Notes under the pieces: model-generated | What the model was told of the DNA's origin: nothing | Databases searched by the model: none | Seen by the model: only the letters and a program-made list of their open reading frames with translations | Assembly (NCBI GenBank): GCA_005888095.1 | Contig: VBKF01000114.1 | Coordinates: 1 to 48,857 of the forward strand | Direction: 5' to 3' | Length of the DNA stretch: 48,857 nucleotides | Source: Deltaproteobacteria bacterium | GTDB taxonomy: Bacteria > Desulfobacterota > Binatia > DP-6 | Made by a program: the position numbers and the translations under genes | In this document: one piece after another, positions 19,835 through 29,750 of the stretch | Position numbering within the stretch: position 1 is the stretch's first letter | How the letters are laid out: every line of letters starts with the position of its first letter

Positions 19835-20157
19835 ATGTCGGGAGCGTCAGGGTGCTGGATCGCTCCCCGCGAGTGCGTGCTCGTTCCAACCATCGCGGGT
19901 CTCGGGCGTCGGAGCCCCCGACAACCGGTGACGCGATTGCCGAACGGTCGGAACGAAACGTCGCGGTGTACCGTCGTGGCACGAGCGTTGCTGCCACAAG
20001 CGAAGCAGGTATACTTCGCAATGTCCGGGGCCCAGACGAGCCCGGCTGTCGCACCCGCCGCGCGGATTCGTTGAGCGCGCTGGTCCGGTTCTCGCGATGA
20101 CCGGGGGTTCGAGGTTCGAAACCGCGCCTGACGGGCCGCGCTGAGGAGCGCTAAGCC
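19835..20157 (+). other. 323-bp non-coding gap before the sigma-54-activator-like gene
   Basis: No convincing coding frame is seen; the short frames on both strands overlap each other and lack ribosome sites. The gap holds a consensus -24/-12 element (19977-19992) and an overlapping possible sigma-70 pair: TTGCTG (19988-19993) and TATACT (20010-20015), 16 bp apart. Near 20110-20122 there is a GGTTCGAAACC stretch like a tRNA T-arm, but no tRNA around it. GAGGAG lies just before the next ATG. Confidence 0.6.
19977..19992 (+). promoter_or_regulatory. sigma-54 (-24/-12) promoter
   Basis: TGGCACG-N4-TTGCT matches the sigma-54 core consensus at every fixed position. It points toward the gene at 20158 with about 155 bases of leader. 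The presence of a sigma-54-activator-like gene directly downstream raises the likelihood that it is real. Confidence 0.65.
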
Positions 20158-21117
20158 ATGCAGAACGAGACTTACTTGCAGAACACCGAGCGCCACGACG
20201 TTGGAACGTGGCTCGAGAACACGACCAGCCAGGATCCCATCCTCGGGCGTCTATTTCCCCAATTGCGGCGCCTGGCGGCGAGCGAGGCGCCTGTCCTGCT
20301 CCTCGGGGAACCGGGGAGCGGCCGCGAGCTTGCCGCTCGCGCCGTCCACAACCTCTCCGAGCGGGCGGCACATCCCTTCGTGGTGATCGACTGCGGGGAC
20401 TTCTCCGATCCGCTCATCGAAGCCGAGCTCCTGGGCATCGACGGCGGCACCCCGCCCCACAAGATGGGGATCTTCGAGCAGGCGGGCGTCGGCACGGTGC
20501 TGCTCGCCGAGGTGGACGAGCTGCCCGCACGCCTTCAGGAGGTGATGGTCCAGCTGCTCGAGCGCCACGAGCTGAAGCGCCTGAACTCGACGACGCCGGT
20601 GCCGGCGCGCGCCCGGGTGATCGCCAGCACGTGCGTCGACCTGCACGCCCGCATCTCGGCCGGGTTGTTCCGCGAGGACCTGTACCGGCGGCTCGCGGCC
20701 GAGACGCTCGAGCTCCCCCCGCTGCGCGAGCGCGCCGACGACATCCGGGCGCTCGCGCGCCACTTCCTCGAGCGGCGCCCACGTGCCCCGCGCGACCTCA
20801 CGCCAGAGGCCGAAACCGTGTTGCGCGCCTACCGCTGGCCCGAGAACCTGCACGAGCTGCGCGAGGTGGTGGAGGAGGCGGCGATGCGGGCCCGCGGCGA
20901 GCGCATCGGCGTCGAGGATCTGCCCGAGCGGGTGCAAGCCGCGCAGCGCAGCGGGCCGCTCCCGTCGCTGCGGGAAGTGGAGATCCAGCACATCGAGCGG
21001 GTGCTGCAGGAGGCGCGCGGCAACCAGCGTCGAGCCTCCCGCATCCTCGGCATCAGCCGCTGGTCGCTGTCGCGCCGGCTCCGCAAATACGGGCTGCAGC
21101 CGCGCAGCGAGCAGTAG
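20158..21117 (+). CDS. sigma-54 activator-like protein with degenerate AAA+ domain and Fis-type HTH
   Basis: A 319-residue relative of NtrC-type enhancer-binding proteins, with no receiver or GAF domain. The AAA+ domain spans about 25-250 and the C-terminus ends in a Fis-type helix-turn-helix (NQRRASRILGISRWSLSRRL). Three key elements are altered. Walker A is GEPGSGRE, with Arg56 in place of lysine. Walker B is VLLAEVDEL, with Ala in place of Asp. The GAFTGA loop that grips sigma-54 is missing and four residues shorter (ELLGIDGGTPPHKMGIFE). The arginine-finger region FREDLYRRL and PLRER are kept. It probably binds DNA but cannot drive sigma-54 in the usual way. A consensus sigma-54 promoter lies upstream. 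Confidence 0.9.
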   Translation: MQNETYLQNTERHDVGTWLENTTSQDPILGRLFPQLRRLAASEAPVLLLGEPGSGRELAARAVHNLSERAAHPFVVIDCGDFSDPLIEAELLGIDGGTPPHKMGIFEQAGVGTVLLAEVDELPARLQEVMVQLLERHELKRLNSTTPVPARARVIASTCVDLHARISAGLFREDLYRRLAAETLELPPLRERADDIRALARHFLERRPRAPRDLTPEAETVLRAYRWPENLHELREVVEEAAMRARGERIGVEDLPERVQAAQRSGPLPSLREVEIQHIERVLQEARGNQRRASRILGISRWSLSRRLRKYGLQPRSEQ

Positions 21118-21197
21118 CCGGCTTCCACGACCGTCGGCGTGCTCCGCGTCGTTCGCGGTTGACTCCGCGCGGAGCCTGCGGATACTCGGTCGCTTCG

Positions 21198-22280
21198 ATG
21201 CGGAAGCGAGCCGTCGCGGTGGTGGGGGCCACGGGGGTCGCCGGTCAGCAGTTCCTGGCCGCGCTCGCCGGACATCCCTGGTTCGAGGTGACGGCGCTCG
21301 CCGCCTCGGCGCGCTCGGCGGGACGTCCCTACGGGGAGGCCATCCGCGACCCGAGCGGCGCGCGCAGATGGTGGTGCAGCGAGGAGCCGGCGGCCGAGTT
21401 CCTCCGCCTCCCGCTCGAGGACGCGGCGCAGCTCGACGCCGGGCGGGTCGACCTCGTCTTCGCCGCCGTCGAGAGCGAGGCGGCGCGCGAGCTCGAACCG
21501 ATCTATGCGCGCGCCGTGCCCGTCGTGAGCACGGCGGCCGCGTTCCGCTACGAGCCGGACGTGCCGATCGCGCTGCCCGGCATCAACCTGGCGGCGCACC
21601 TGCCGCTCCTCGAGCAGCAGCGCCGGCGCCGGGGGTGGAAGGGCTTCGTGCTGCCGCTGCCGAACTGCACGACCGTCGGCCTCGCCATCTCGCTCAAGCC
21701 GCTGCTCGACGGCTTCGGCCTGGAGCGGGTGCTCATGACATCGATGCAGGGCCTGTCGGGTGCCGGCCGCTCCCCGGGCGTCATCGCGCTCGACATCCTC
21801 GACAACCTGATCCCCTACATTCCGAAGGAGGAGGAGAAGGTGGCAACCGAGACGGCGAAGATCCTCGGCCGGCTCGGCGAGGGGGGCATCGAGCCCCACC
21901 CGGCGCCGGTCGGCGCCACCTGCACCCGCGCGGCCGTGCTCGAGGGCCACACGATCGCCGTCACCGTCGCGACCACGCGGTCCTGCAGCCCGTCTGCCGC
22001 CGCCGAGGCAATGCGAGCCTTCCGCCCCGACTACGCGGGCCTCGACCTGCCGAGCGCGCCGGCCCACGCCATCATCGTGCACGACGACCCCTTCCGGCCC
22101 CAGCCCCGCCTCGACCGGGACGCCGAGGGCGGGATGGCAACGAGCGTCGGCCGCCTGCGCGCCGAGCCGGCGGTGGAGCGCGGCCTCAAGTACGTGGCGC
22201 TGTCACACAATACGCGGATGGGAGCCGCCAAGGGCGCCGTCCTGGCCGCCGAATACCTCTGCAAGACCGGCGTGCTCTGA
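21198..22280 (+). CDS. asd: aspartate-semialdehyde dehydrogenase (archaeal/fungal-type)
   Basis: Asd reduces aspartyl phosphate to aspartate semialdehyde, the branch point to lysine/diaminopimelate, threonine and methionine. The ATG at 21198 gives 360 residues starting RAVAVVGATGVAGQQF, the NADP-binding loop. The catalytic cysteine is in PLPNCTTVGLA, followed by GLSGAGRSPG and the substrate-binding region HTIAVTV. The residue pattern and length are those of the archaeal/fungal-like branch rather than the E. coli type. It stands alone, converging on mutY with 7 bp between. Confidence 0.88.
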   Translation: MRKRAVAVVGATGVAGQQFLAALAGHPWFEVTALAASARSAGRPYGEAIRDPSGARRWWCSEEPAAEFLRLPLEDAAQLDAGRVDLVFAAVESEAARELEPIYARAVPVVSTAAAFRYEPDVPIALPGINLAAHLPLLEQQRRRRGWKGFVLPLPNCTTVGLAISLKPLLDGFGLERVLMTSMQGLSGAGRSPGVIALDILDNLIPYIPKEEEKVATETAKILGRLGEGGIEPHPAPVGATCTRAAVLEGHTIAVTVATTRSCSPSAAAEAMRAFRPDYAGLDLPSAPAHAIIVHDDPFRPQPRLDRDAEGGMATSVGRLRAEPAVERGLKYVALSHNTRMGAAKGAVLAAEYLCKTGVL

Positions 22281-22287
22281 GGCCGGG

Positions 22288-22992
22288 TCAGCCCCGGCGC
22301 CGGCGCCCCGTCGCACAGCTCCGGCGTACGGGGCAGGCCGCGCAGCGCGGCGCGCGCGCCGTGCAGACCGTCGCCCCGAGGTCCATGAGCGCCTGGTTCC
22401 AGTCGCCGGCCCGGCCGCGGACCGCGAGCGCCTCGGCGAGCCGCCAGAGGCGGGCGTGATGCCGGGCCGCTCCGCCCGCTCGCCGGACGCCGAGCGCACG
22501 CGCCAGGACCCGAGCGGCGTTGGTGTCGAGCGCCGCCACGTTCGCCCCGAACGCGATGCTGGCCACCGCCCCGGCCGTATAGCGACCGATCCCCGGCAGG
22601 CGCCGGAGATCGCCCGGCCGCTCGGGGAGAACACCCCGCAGCCGGTCGACGACGTGGCGCGCTGCGGCGTGCAGGTTTCGGGCACGGGCATAGTAGCCGA
22701 GCCCGTCCCACGCTTCGCGCACCGCGTCAGACGGCGCTGCCGCCAGCTCCTCCAGGGTGGGATAGCGGGCGAGGAAGCGCGGGAAGAACTCCGTCACACG
22801 CGCCACCTGCGTCTGTTGCAGCATGATCTCGGAGACCAGGACGGCGTACGGATCGGCCACCCCCCGCCAGGGAAGCCGCCGCCCATGGCGCGCGTACCAC
22901 GCCAGGAGCCGGCGGCGGAACCACAGGGCGTGCGCCGGCAGCCGGCAAGCATCTTGCTTCAGACCAGGATGCGTACCGGCTAGAATAGGCAT
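22288..22992 (-). CDS. mutY: short MutY-type adenine DNA glycosylase lacking the C-terminal domain
   Basis: MutY removes adenine mispaired with 8-oxoguanine. The 234-residue product has the catalytic Glu55 (SEIMLQQTQV), the helix-hairpin-helix PGIGRYTAGAV, Asp156 (LDTNAARV) and the 4Fe-4S loop C-x6-C-x2-C-x5-C (Cys210, 217, 220, 226). It then stops 8 residues later. Standard MutY proteins (about 350) continue with a NUDIX-like domain that recognises 8-oxoguanine, absent here. All catalytic residues remain, so it may be active with changed specificity. Its ATG is 2 bp from the start of the opposite-strand gene at 22995. Confidence 0.9.
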   Translation of the reverse strand: MPILAGTHPGLKQDACRLPAHALWFRRRLLAWYARHGRRLPWRGVADPYAVLVSEIMLQQTQVARVTEFFPRFLARYPTLEELAAAPSDAVREAWDGLGYYARARNLHAAARHVVDRLRGVLPERPGDLRRLPGIGRYTAGAVASIAFGANVAALDTNAARVLARALGVRRAGGAARHHARLWRLAEALAVRGRAGDWNQALMDLGATVCTARAPRCAACPVRRSCATGRRRRG

Positions 22993-22994
22993 CG

Positions 22995-23816
22995 ATGGCC
23001 CGCTGGTTCCGCAAGAAGCTCTTCAACGTCGCGGCCCGTGTCCTGACCAAGCCCCGGGGAAACTACAACCGCATCTTGTCGACCGACCTCGAGACCCTCC
23101 GCCAGACGGTGCGCAAGGGCGACGTGATCCTCGTCGACGGGGACCAGCGTGTCAGCGAGGTCATCAAGTATCTCACCCAGAGCTCGTGGTCGCACGTCGC
23201 GCTCTATGTCGGCGACGAGCTGCTGCAGCGGTTCCCGACACGGCGCGAGGAGCTGGTGCGGGCGAACGGTCAGGATGCCCAGCACCTGATCGTCGAGGCC
23301 CTGCAGGAGGGGGTCGTCGCCTCTCCGCTCTCGAAGTACGCCGCCTTCAACCTCCGCGTCTGCCGGCCGCACGGCCTGCAGCGCGACGACCTGCAGCGCG
23401 TGCTCAACGAGGTGATCGCGCAGCTCGGCTCGAGCTATGACCTGAAGAACCTGCTCGACCTGGCGCGCTACTTCTTTCCGGTGAGCCTGATCCCCCGCCG
23501 CTTCCGGCGCCGCGCGCTCCACTTCGGCAGCGGGCTGCCGACCGAGGTGATGTGCTCGAGCCTGATCGCCCGCGCCTTCCAGAACGTCGGCTTCCCGATC
23601 CTGCCCGCGACCACCCCGGCGGCCGCGCCGCGCCCGCGGCGGCGCCTGCGCGACTACTTCCGCCGCACGAGCGACCCGTACCCGAGCGTCTTCCATCGCG
23701 AGCGCGCCACGCTGATCACGCCGCGCGACTTCGACCTCTCGCCCTACTTCGAGATCGTCAAGCTGAACGGCCTCGAGGCGGGCAAGTTCGACTACCGCAG
23801 GATCAAGTGGGCCTGA
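22995..23816 (+). CDS. YiiX-type permuted papain-like (NlpC/P60 superfamily) hydrolase
   Basis: A 273-residue protein of the circularly permuted NlpC/P60 group. The catalytic His comes first (SSWSHVALYVGDELL), an acidic residue follows in LIVEAL, and the Cys comes late (EVMCSSLIARAFQNVG). These enzymes are thought to cut peptide or lipid amide/ester bonds; YiiX itself has no agreed substrate. The N-terminus is basic-amphipathic (ARWFRKKLFNVAARVL) without a clear signal peptide, so it may sit at the inner face of the membrane. It is divergent from mutY with the two start codons almost touching. Confidence 0.78.
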   Translation: MARWFRKKLFNVAARVLTKPRGNYNRILSTDLETLRQTVRKGDVILVDGDQRVSEVIKYLTQSSWSHVALYVGDELLQRFPTRREELVRANGQDAQHLIVEALQEGVVASPLSKYAAFNLRVCRPHGLQRDDLQRVLNEVIAQLGSSYDLKNLLDLARYFFPVSLIPRRFRRRALHFGSGLPTEVMCSSLIARAFQNVGFPILPATTPAAAPRPRRRLRDYFRRTSDPYPSVFHRERATLITPRDFDLSPYFEIVKLNGLEAGKFDYRRIKWA

Positions 23817-23836
23817 GCCGGCGTGGCCGGGCGGCC

Positions 23837-24151
23837 TCACGGCGAGCCGGCTTCCGGCGGCGGGGCAAGCGCCCCCTCGAGGGCCTCCAGGCGGCGAAGC
23901 TGCTGCTCGATCTGGGTGCGCAGGTGCTCGGCGGTGTCCGCCATCTCGCGGCGCTCACGCAGGAGGTCGGCCAGCTCCTGGTGCAGCCGGTCGCGCTCGG
24001 CCTGTACCTGGCCCGCCTGCGCCTCGAGCGTCGCGACGCGGCCGGCGAGGGCCGCGCTGCGGCGGAGGCAGAAAACCTGCCCGGCGCCGTAGCCGAGGGC
24101 GCCGCCCACCACGAGCCCGAGCAGGACGAAGGCCGGCGCGCGAACGCGCAT
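23837..24151 (-). CDS. membrane-anchored coiled-coil protein
   Basis: A 104-residue protein with one N-terminal membrane helix (about 6-27, AFVLLGLVVGGALGYGAGQV), followed by a continuous coiled coil (about 30-95, ATLEAQAGQVQAERDRL and onward) and a Pro-rich tail. The layout resembles short periplasmic or cytoplasmic coiled-coil anchors, but I do not recognise a family. It converges with the YiiX-type gene and diverges from the GT39 gene, 42 bp away. Function unknown. Confidence 0.65.
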   Translation of the reverse strand: MRVRAPAFVLLGLVVGGALGYGAGQVFCLRRSAALAGRVATLEAQAGQVQAERDRLHQELADLLRERREMADTAEHLRTQIEQQLRRLEALEGALAPPPEAGSP

Positions 24152-24193
24152 CGGGCGATTCTACAGAGCGCCGGCGCGGCGGGTCCATAGTCG

Positions 24194-25762
24194 GTGCGGC
24201 TGCCCGCGCTCGGCGGCGCCGTCCTGCTCGCGCTCGTCGCGGGCGGGCTCTTCTTCCAGGATCTCGGCCGCTACCCCCTCTGGGACCCGGACGAGGCGCG
24301 GCACGCGGAGATCGCCCGCGAGATGGCCGCGGCCCACGGCTGGCGGCGGCTCGTACTGCCGACCCTCGAGCTCGCGCCATACCGTGAGAAGCCTCCGGGC
24401 CACTACTGGCTCGTCTCGCTCGCCTACACGGCGCTCGGCGTGGACGCGGGGGCGGCGCGCACGCCGAGCGCCGTCGCGGCCTGGCTCCTGGTGATGACCC
24501 TCTACGCCTGGACGCTGCCGCGCGCGGGTGTGGCCGGCGCGCTGGGCGCCGGACTGGTCGCCGCGACCAGCGCCGGCTGGCTCGGCCTCGCCCGCTACGC
24601 GAACCTCGACATGACCTTCACCGCCTGCGTGACCCTCGGCGTACTCGCCGGCCTCGCCTGGCTCGAGCGGCCGCCGCCGCGACGGCCGCCGTTCGTGCCG
24701 TACGTCGCCGCCGCCGCCGGCACGCTCGTCAAGGGGCCGCTCGCCGTCCTGCTCGTCGCCGGGCCACTCGGCCTCGCCGCGCTCACCCGCCGCCCCCGCC
24801 CGACGTGGCGCGAGCTGGGCTTCGCCCGCGGCATCGCCGCCGGCGGCGCGATCGTCGCGCTCGTCGTCGTGCCCATGGCACTCCTCGACCCCGAGACCCT
24901 GCGCGGCCTCGCGGCGACGAACGTCCGCCGCCTCGCCGCGACGAGCCCGCATGCCGCGCCGGTCTGGTACTACGGGCTCTGGCTGCCGATCCTGTTCCTG
25001 CCGTGGACGCTGCTCGCGCCCGTGGCGCTCGTCGACGCGGCTCGCGACCCCGACCGCCGTGCGCTGGTCGCGTGGGCGGCGTTCGTCCCGCTCGTCCTGA
25101 CGCTCGCCCGCGGCAAGCTCGCCACCTACGTGCTCCCGGCGCTTCCCCCGCTCGCGCTCGTCGTCGGGCCGGCGCTGGCCCGGGTCGTGGCACGGCGCCC
25201 GGACATGACGCTCAGCACGCGCGCGCTCCAGCTCTCGGGCTGCCTCGGCGTCCTCGTGCTCGGCGTCGCCGCCGCGGCCGCCGCCGTCGCCGCCCGGAGC
25301 TACCCGGTGCCGGCGCTCGGCCGCGCCGCCTTCGCCACGGCGGCGCTCGCCTGGGCCCTGGCGCTGGCGAGCGTGCTCACCGGGAACCGCCAGCATGCGG
25401 TCCCGCTCGCCCTGCTCGGCGCCGTGGTGACGCTGCACCCCGTCTTCGTCCGCTTCGCGGCGCCCGCCGTCAGCGCCCTCCACAGCGACCACGCGATGGC
25501 GCAGGTCCTCGCACAGGCGGGGCCGGCGCCGGTGATCGCGTTCGGCAGCCAGGCGCCGTCGCTCGTCTTCTACCTCGGGACCCCCGTCGTGCACACCGAG
25601 GACCCACGGCTCGTCCGTGACCTCTTCGAGGCCGACGCTGCCGCATTCGTGGTGACGGGCCGCCGTCACGTCGCGGAGCTCGAGGCCCTGCTCGGCCCGC
25701 GCGGGCGGCTCTGGTACGCGACGCCGCGCCGCCGGCTCTACGGCAACCAGCCCCCGCGCTGA
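24194..25762 (+). CDS. GT39/ArnT-like membrane glycosyltransferase (copy 1)
   Basis: GT39/GT83-type transferases use polyprenyl-phosphate sugars to modify proteins or lipids on the periplasmic face. The 522-residue product has about 11 membrane helices. The signature acidic loop after helix 1 is visible (YPLWDPDEARHAEIAREM, with the Asp-Glu pair), then YREKPPGHYWL, NLDM and TLVKGPLAVLL, as in ArnT. It starts at GTG 24194. Two relatives lie at 27.7 and 30.7 kb, so the region has three of these. Its sugar donor is unknown. It converges on enolase with one base between stops. Confidence 0.85.
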   Translation: MRLPALGGAVLLALVAGGLFFQDLGRYPLWDPDEARHAEIAREMAAAHGWRRLVLPTLELAPYREKPPGHYWLVSLAYTALGVDAGAARTPSAVAAWLLVMTLYAWTLPRAGVAGALGAGLVAATSAGWLGLARYANLDMTFTACVTLGVLAGLAWLERPPPRRPPFVPYVAAAAGTLVKGPLAVLLVAGPLGLAALTRRPRPTWRELGFARGIAAGGAIVALVVVPMALLDPETLRGLAATNVRRLAATSPHAAPVWYYGLWLPILFLPWTLLAPVALVDAARDPDRRALVAWAAFVPLVLTLARGKLATYVLPALPPLALVVGPALARVVARRPDMTLSTRALQLSGCLGVLVLGVAAAAAAVAARSYPVPALGRAAFATAALAWALALASVLTGNRQHAVPLALLGAVVTLHPVFVRFAAPAVSALHSDHAMAQVLAQAGPAPVIAFGSQAPSLVFYLGTPVVHTEDPRLVRDLFEADAAAFVVTGRRHVAELEALLGPRGRLWYATPRRRLYGNQPPR

Positions 25763-25763
25763 G

Positions 25764-27720
<1,957 letters not shown>

Positions 27721-27752
27721 GACCGGCGAACGCTAACAGCGGCCCCGGCCGC

Positions 27753-29750
27753 GTGCAATTGCTCGTGACGGCGGGGCGTGAAGCCGTCGTGGTGGTGGCG
27801 GCGTGCGCGGCGCTCTCGCTCACCGGCGCGTCGCGCATCCCGTTCTACACGCGCGGCGAGCCGCGCGAGGGCCTCGTCGCCCGGGAGATGCTCCGCAGCG
27901 GCCAGTGGCTCGTCCCGGCGCGTCCGGACGACGAGCCGGCGCGCAAGCCGCCGCTCTACTACTGGGCAGCCGCCGCGGCGCTCGCCGCGCTGCCCGACCG
28001 GCCGGAGCTGGCGCTCCGGCTGCCCTCGGCGGCCCTCGGTGCCGCGGCGGTGCTCGGCACCTGGGCCACCGCCCGCGCCGCGTTCGGATCGACGGCCGGA
28101 CTCCCGGCCGCGCTCGTCCTCGCCACGAGCTTCGAGTGGACGCGCGCGGCGACCAGCGCACGCGTCGACATGGCGCTCGCCGCCTCGCTGACGGCGGTGC
28201 TGGCCGCGTGGACCTTCGCCCTCCTCGGCGGCCGCCGGTGGCACTGGACAGCGCTCGCCGCGGCCGGCGCGGCGCTCGGTACCCTCGCCAAGGGACCCGT
28301 GGCCATCGTGCTGCCGGCGCTGGCGGCGGGCGTGCTTGCGCTCGCGCGCCGCGACGTGGCGCTACCGCGCCGGCTCGGCGCTCCTGCCGCGCTCGGCGTG
28401 GCCTTGCTGGTGGCCGGCGCCTGGTACGCGGCGGCGTTCAGCCGCGAGGGGTCCGCATTCCTCGCCACCGTCGCCCGTGAGAACTGGTTCCGCTATCTCG
28501 ATCCGGACGCGGACACGGGCCACGCGCACGGCGCCGGCTACCTCTTCTCGCTCGCGCTCGTCGGACTCCTGCCGTGGACGCCGCTCCTCCCGCTCGGCGT
28601 CGTGCCGCTCGGCAGGGAGCGGACGCCGGCAGCCAACCTCGCCGAGGCCTGGGTGGGCACGGGGCTCGTCTTCTTCGGGTTCGCGGCGTCCAAGCGGAGC
28701 GTGTACCTCCTCCCGCTCTATCCCGCCGTCGCGCTCCTGGTCGGTGCCGGCGTGGTCGCTGCGCCCGCCGAGGGCGGAGCCGTACGCGCCGCCCGCGGCG
28801 GCGCCCGCCTCTACGCGCCCGCCCTCGTCCTGCTCGCCGCCCTCGCCGCAGCGCTGGCCGTCGGGCTCGATCCGGGTCCTGCCCTGCGGCGCTGGCTCAG
28901 GCCCGCGGACGCCATGGGCGCCGCCGCCCTCGAGGTAGCCGCGCGGCGGGCCGCTCCGGTGCTGGTCCTGCTCGCGGTCGCGAGCGCCGTGGCGGGCCTC
29001 GTCGCCGACCGGGCCGCGCGGCGCGGGCGCTGGCGGCGGCTCGTGCACGTCCTGGCCATGCTCGCGGTCGCCTGGACCGCCGCCTTCAACACGCTGCTCC
29101 ATCCGGCGATCGCCAGGCCGCGGAGCCTGCGGCCCTTCATGGGCCGCGTCGATCGGGTCGTGCCGGCGGGCGCTCCGCTCTATGCCTTCTTCCCGCCCGA
29201 TCCCGCTCTCCGCTTCTACGCGCCGCGCGAGCTCCGCCCCTGGCCGCCGCCCCCCGGGGGCGGCGCCGTGCACCTCCTCCTCTGGGAGGACGAGTGGCGC
29301 CGCTGGCGCGACGCCATGGGCCGCCCCCTCCGCCCGCTCGCCGCGAGCCGCGCCGAGCAGCCGGGACGCGGTCACCTGCTTCTCGTCGCCCCGCCGCCGG
29401 GGCGGCTCGTCCCGGCCCCCGCGCCGAGACCGACGCCGCCGGCGCGGGGCTCAGAAGGGGTAGTCGACGCCGGTAAAGATCGCCGTGCCCTCGCTGCCGC
29501 GGCCGACGTCGACGAAGCCGACGATCTGCGGGCGCACCACGCCGCGGAACCCGAGGCCGTAGACGAAGTGCAGGTCCGAGACCGGCGAGTCGGTCACCCT
29601 GCGGAACACCTGGCCCGCCTCGGCGAAGGGCGCCAGCTCGAGCTCCGCATTCACCCCGAAGAGCTTGCGCTGCCAGACGCGCGTGCGGAGCTCGGCGGCG
29701 CCGAGCGAGCGGTTGAAGTCGATGAAGCGGTCGCTCCCGAACCCGCGTAA
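27753..29750 (+). CDS. GT39/ArnT-like membrane glycosyltransferase (copy 2) with an unusual 3' extension
   Basis: A multi-spanning polyprenyl-phosphate sugar transferase. The Asp/Glu loop reads YTRGEPREGLVAREML, followed by RKPPLYYW, RVDMALA and TLAKGPVAIVLPA, then a periplasmic region (HAHGAGYLFSLAL). GTG 27753 is the start. Membrane and periplasmic domains finish near residue 566, but no stop follows. The frame runs 300 more bases antisense to the outer-membrane gene, adding about 99 low-complexity Ala/Glu/Arg-rich residues. The extension is probably a by-product of stop loss rather than a domain. Confidence 0.83.
   Translation: MQLLVTAGREAVVVVAACAALSLTGASRIPFYTRGEPREGLVAREMLRSGQWLVPARPDDEPARKPPLYYWAAAAALAALPDRPELALRLPSAALGAAAVLGTWATARAAFGSTAGLPAALVLATSFEWTRAATSARVDMALAASLTAVLAAWTFALLGGRRWHWTALAAAGAALGTLAKGPVAIVLPALAAGVLALARRDVALPRRLGAPAALGVALLVAGAWYAAAFSREGSAFLATVARENWFRYLDPDADTGHAHGAGYLFSLALVGLLPWTPLLPLGVVPLGRERTPAANLAEAWVGTGLVFFGFAASKRSVYLLPLYPAVALLVGAGVVAAPAEGGAVRAARGGARLYAPALVLLAALAAALAVGLDPGPALRRWLRPADAMGAAALEVAARRAAPVLVLLAVASAVAGLVADRAARRGRWRRLVHVLAMLAVAWTAAFNTLLHPAIARPRSLRPFMGRVDRVVPAGAPLYAFFPPDPALRFYAPRELRPWPPPPGGGAVHLLLWEDEWRRWRDAMGRPLRPLAASRAEQPGRGHLLLVAPPPGRLVPAPAPRPTPPARGSEGVVDAGKDRRALAAAADVDEADDLRAHHAAEPEAVDEVQVRDRRVGHPAEHLARLGEGRQLELRIHPEELALPDARAELGGAERAVEVDEAVAPEPA

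Noticed and set aside
20108-20124. tRNA-like T-arm (GGTTCGAAACC)
   Set aside because: No acceptor, D or anticodon arm can be placed around it, and there is no CCA end; chance similarity.
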